Positions 61,582-64,000 of a stretch of 64,000 bases of DNA are shown in pieces. The stretch is from Phylloscopus collybita. Taxonomy: Eukaryota; Chordata; Aves; Passeriformes; Phylloscopidae. The first letter of the stretch is position 1. Every line of letters begins with the position of its first letter. The translations under genes and the position numbers were made by a program. Location of the stretch: NCBI GenBank assembly GCA_027886175.1, contig JAJNNQ010000003.1, positions 10,450,001 through 10,514,000 on the forward strand. Reading direction: 5' to 3'. The notes beneath the pieces are model-generated. The model did no database searches. It was not told the DNA's origin and saw only the letters and a list, made by a program, of their open reading frames with translations.

Positions 61582-61696
61582 TAGAATCTCATAGAATCAT
61601 AGAATGCGCTGATTTGGAAGGGTGGATCAGGATCACTGGGTCCAAGTCCTGGCCCTGCACAGGACACCCCCAGAATCACACCATGTGCCTGAGAGT
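61582..61696 (-). mobile_element. CR1 LINE 3'-end fragment (antisense)
   Basis: Begins with three antisense octamer-like units (AGAATCTCATAGAATCATAG), then GATTTGGAAGGGTGGATCAG, GATCACTGGGTCCAAGTCCT, GGCCCTGCACAGGACACCCC, CAGAATCACACCATGTGCCT. The wording matches a CR1 subfamily (TGGCCCTGCACAGGACA) different from that of the 59.9 kb copy. Confidence 0.9.
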
Positions 61697-62059
61697 GAAT
61701 TTTAAAAGAATGAGGTTAAGAAGTGTGCATCAGAAACACTTCATTTGTGTTACTCTGTTGAGGTAAGCCTGGTCCTACCTAGGACTGAACATTTCCCAGG
61801 TACTTCGAATTTCTCACCTATCTTATTCTATGTCCTCTAAAACCTTTGTGGCCAAGTTCAAGGCTGACACTGGTTGAAGCCTGTTGGGCTGCTCATGTGT
61901 GAAGTTTGACCTGGGTGAGTGTTTGCAGGACCCAGACCTATGGCAACATTGTGATGGATTCTGCCCACTGAGCCTGAATGGCATCGAGCAGAAAATAGGA
62001 AGAGGGCTAAGAGATTGTTCCTGCACTCTGGGAACAATTGAGACAGAAAATTGCTTCCA

Positions 62060-62170
62060 GGATTTCTTCACTTTTCCACAGAGAATAATCAGCCTGTGTA
62101 ATTCTCTGCCACAGGAAATACTGCCTGAATCTGTTACTCAAAGACAGCAAGCAAAGTTCAGATAGCAGCC
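62060..62170 (+). mobile_element. Possible old CR1 fragment (sense)
   Basis: The phrase CCACAGAGAATAATCAGCCT, GTGTAATTCTCTGCCACAGG and AAATACTGCC resembles the CR1 segment just upstream of the 3' tail, where a TGGAA(C/T)TCCCTGCC motif is followed by CAGGAGGTTGTG. The rest is too diverged to be sure. Orientation is plus. Confidence 0.4.
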
Positions 62171-62218
62171 TGAATACCAAAGGTGCTGCAGAGCAGGGAC
62201 TGCCCCTTACTCAGGGCC

Positions 62219-62232
62219 TTTTTTTTTTTTTT
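62219..62232. repeat. Poly-T run, T14, followed by a short GT stretch
   Basis: Fourteen T residues then GTGTGTAG. Low complexity only. Confidence 0.9.
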
Positions 62233-64000
62233 GTGTGTAGTGTCATTTTTTGCTGTATATGTAATGAGATATCACAATGGTGCAACCAGTAGGACTGATA
62301 ATTGAATAATGGCTTAGATAGCCAGCATGTTCTGGGTGGACATTTAGACTTTGGTGCCCTAAACAAGGAAGACAAATTTGTATGCTGAGCTTGTAAATGA
62401 AGTTTTGCTTAGCCTGGCACTCAGATTCTACACCTGAGACTGTGGGGGAGCTTAGAGCAATTCCTGTGAGGTGATGGGTGTCTGGTAATTTCAGTCCTGC
62501 TCTTGGCTTGTTTTAATCTTTGCTTCACAGATGTCAGCAAATCACCACTTCTGTACCTTTGTTTTTTAATCTGAAGGATGAAGCAGCACTTGGGCTACTT
62601 GCTGGGGTTTGTATTTCTAATAAGGCCTTTCAAACATGTGTTTCATTCCAAACTTTAGGGGAAATTATTTAAATTTTTTTGAGTGAGAGTAGTTGTGGCC
62701 AAATCACTGCATGGGCATTGTACCTGCTGGGCTCCAAAATTTGATTCCAAAATTTCCATTAGCATGTCATACTGGGCCAAAGGATCTTGAACCGCTGGAA
62801 TAGAAAGGAATAAAACAGAATGGAGTTGGTGTTTGGTTATGGGCTCTGGATATCATTGTTCCTGACTGTTCATCTGGCTAATGTTTGCTTTTGTGTAGTA
62901 TTTGTCTGTGTCTGTGCTTCTGTGCGCATGGGGAAAAGGAGGACAAATATCACTGGAGTGGATTAGCATTAAAAAATAGTTAACTGATCAAAGCCATAAA
63001 GCTTGTCCAAGTGAATTCTTCAGAGAAATAGTTTTGAATTTCCCAAGCAGCCGCAGGCCATAAAAGCGAAGCACTATCGTTCAGAGATGCAAAAAATCCC
63101 CTTCTGTTGGAGTGTTGGACCTATTTGTTCCCTTTTAGGAGGAGATTCAAAATGTTTTCTTAATTTTCTTCTGAACAGCTCATTGCTATCCATCATGAGC
63201 TTTTGCCAGCTCTCCTCCCTCTCAGTTTTAACCCTCTGCTGAGATCTGTGTATCTGTACTTAAAATTTTAGGGTGCCTTTTGGCTCTCTGCACTTTGCTC
63301 TTACAGACCACACTTTGTCTCCGAGCTCGAAATGTTGTGAAGGAGGGGTTAAATGTTGTCCTCAGTGCCTTGGTGGAGGTGACAGGGATGGTGGGATGCA
63401 GATGGAGACGGATGCCTGGAAAGGTTTTCCAGACTTCCTGAAGGGATGGCAGGGGAGCCCTGTTCCTGATGCCACATTCTGTCTTGTTACTGGTGCTGCC
63501 CCCGCAGGAGCACCAGCCCCACCAGGTCTGCAGAGCAGGTGGGACAATGTGGGAGGGAATTTTCTTTCTCTCATGGAGGAAAGAAAGTACATTGTTTGAC
63601 TGCTCAAAGTTATTGAAGTCTCATACTGAAGGTTAAGCAACCAGCCTCTGGGAATTGGGCACATAAATTTGCTTTATGCTTATGAAAGTCTCTTTCACAG
63701 TGTTTTGCTTTTTTGCCTTCTCGTTAAGATGTAGAAAAGAATGAAGTGCTGGTGTATGGACCATACACAGGGTATTTGGATGGCACAGTCATTGATAGGA
63801 ATGAAAATTATACTGTGGTGGCTCAAAGCTTGCCGAGAAAAAAAGAATGGAAAAACTCTCAGAAGACACAAAGTACTTTGTAGCTGGAAGTGCCTGTTGC
63901 CCTGCAAGGTCTCAGCTGTCCTTTTCAGTCTCAGTCTTCTATTACTGAAAATATCTTTCTGCCTAATACCTACTAGCTTTTTAATATTGCTTAATTGTAT
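62233..64000. other. Single-copy DNA, no gene recognised
   Basis: No named repeat or splice-supported frame. Overlapping frames at 63273-63664 on both strands reflect a locally GC-richer patch. Confidence 0.5.

Noticed and set aside
1..64000. tRNA, rRNA, snRNA, CRISPR array, retroviral LTR or prokaryotic operon
   Set aside because: Looked for on both strands; no characteristic motif (A/B boxes with CCA-type stems, repeat-spacer array, TG...CA LTR pair, Shine-Dalgarno-spaced genes) was found.

Overview
The window reads as nuclear DNA from a bird. The evidence is repeat content. I recognise seven fragments of the avian/reptilian LINE family CR1, five of them ending in the diagnostic antisense tail (tandem AGAATCACAG or AGAATCATAG followed by a TTGGAAGGG-type motif). 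I see no Alu, B1/B2, L1 or other mammalian SINE/LINE sequence. The rest is moderately AT-rich and single-copy, with microsatellites and homopolymer runs. There are no bacterial or phage features, rRNA, tRNA, CRISPR array or retroviral LTR.

I recognise no protein-coding gene by name. The longest uninterrupted frames are about 200 codons, near what chance allows in 64 kb read six ways. What can be offered are candidate exons: open segments flanked by a pyrimidine tract plus AG on one side and a GT donor on the other. The best lie on the minus strand and run from about 49.9 kb down to 2.2 kb. They include 42506-42630, 42008-42122 and 39435-39651 (joinable in one frame by two joins), 39125-39209 with 38772-39065 (joinable in frame across a 59-base gap), 34488-34675, 34074-34136, 33486-33667, 25959-26055, 14647-14710, 8762-9219 and 6358-6547. 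If real, they may belong to one large multi-exon gene rich in leucine helices. Several neighbouring pairs do not share phase, so some must be chance pseudo-exons. Plus-strand candidates are 54352-54416, 21828-22055, 47352-47430 and 3624-3672. All carry low or moderate confidence.

Layout: a CpG-rich patch lies at 820-1135, followed by a (TA)n plus poly-T tract at 1370-1448. CR1 pieces lie at 5017-5150, 24180-24415, 42241-42363, 48873-48945, 59860-60066, 61582-61696 and, less surely, 62060-62170. Simple repeats lie at 6026-6070 (perfect TTTTA x9), 10551-10590 (GT), 36383-36413 (A-rich), 61452-61472 (C-rich) and elsewhere. Between these are long single-copy stretches. Some AT-rich blocks (15790-15945, 27640-27850, 33000-33350, 38220-38340, 41030-41480) look like conserved non-coding or enhancer DNA, but only comparison with other birds could show that. 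The conservative reading is intronic and intergenic DNA of a bird chromosome, possibly spanned by one long minus-strand gene that I cannot name.
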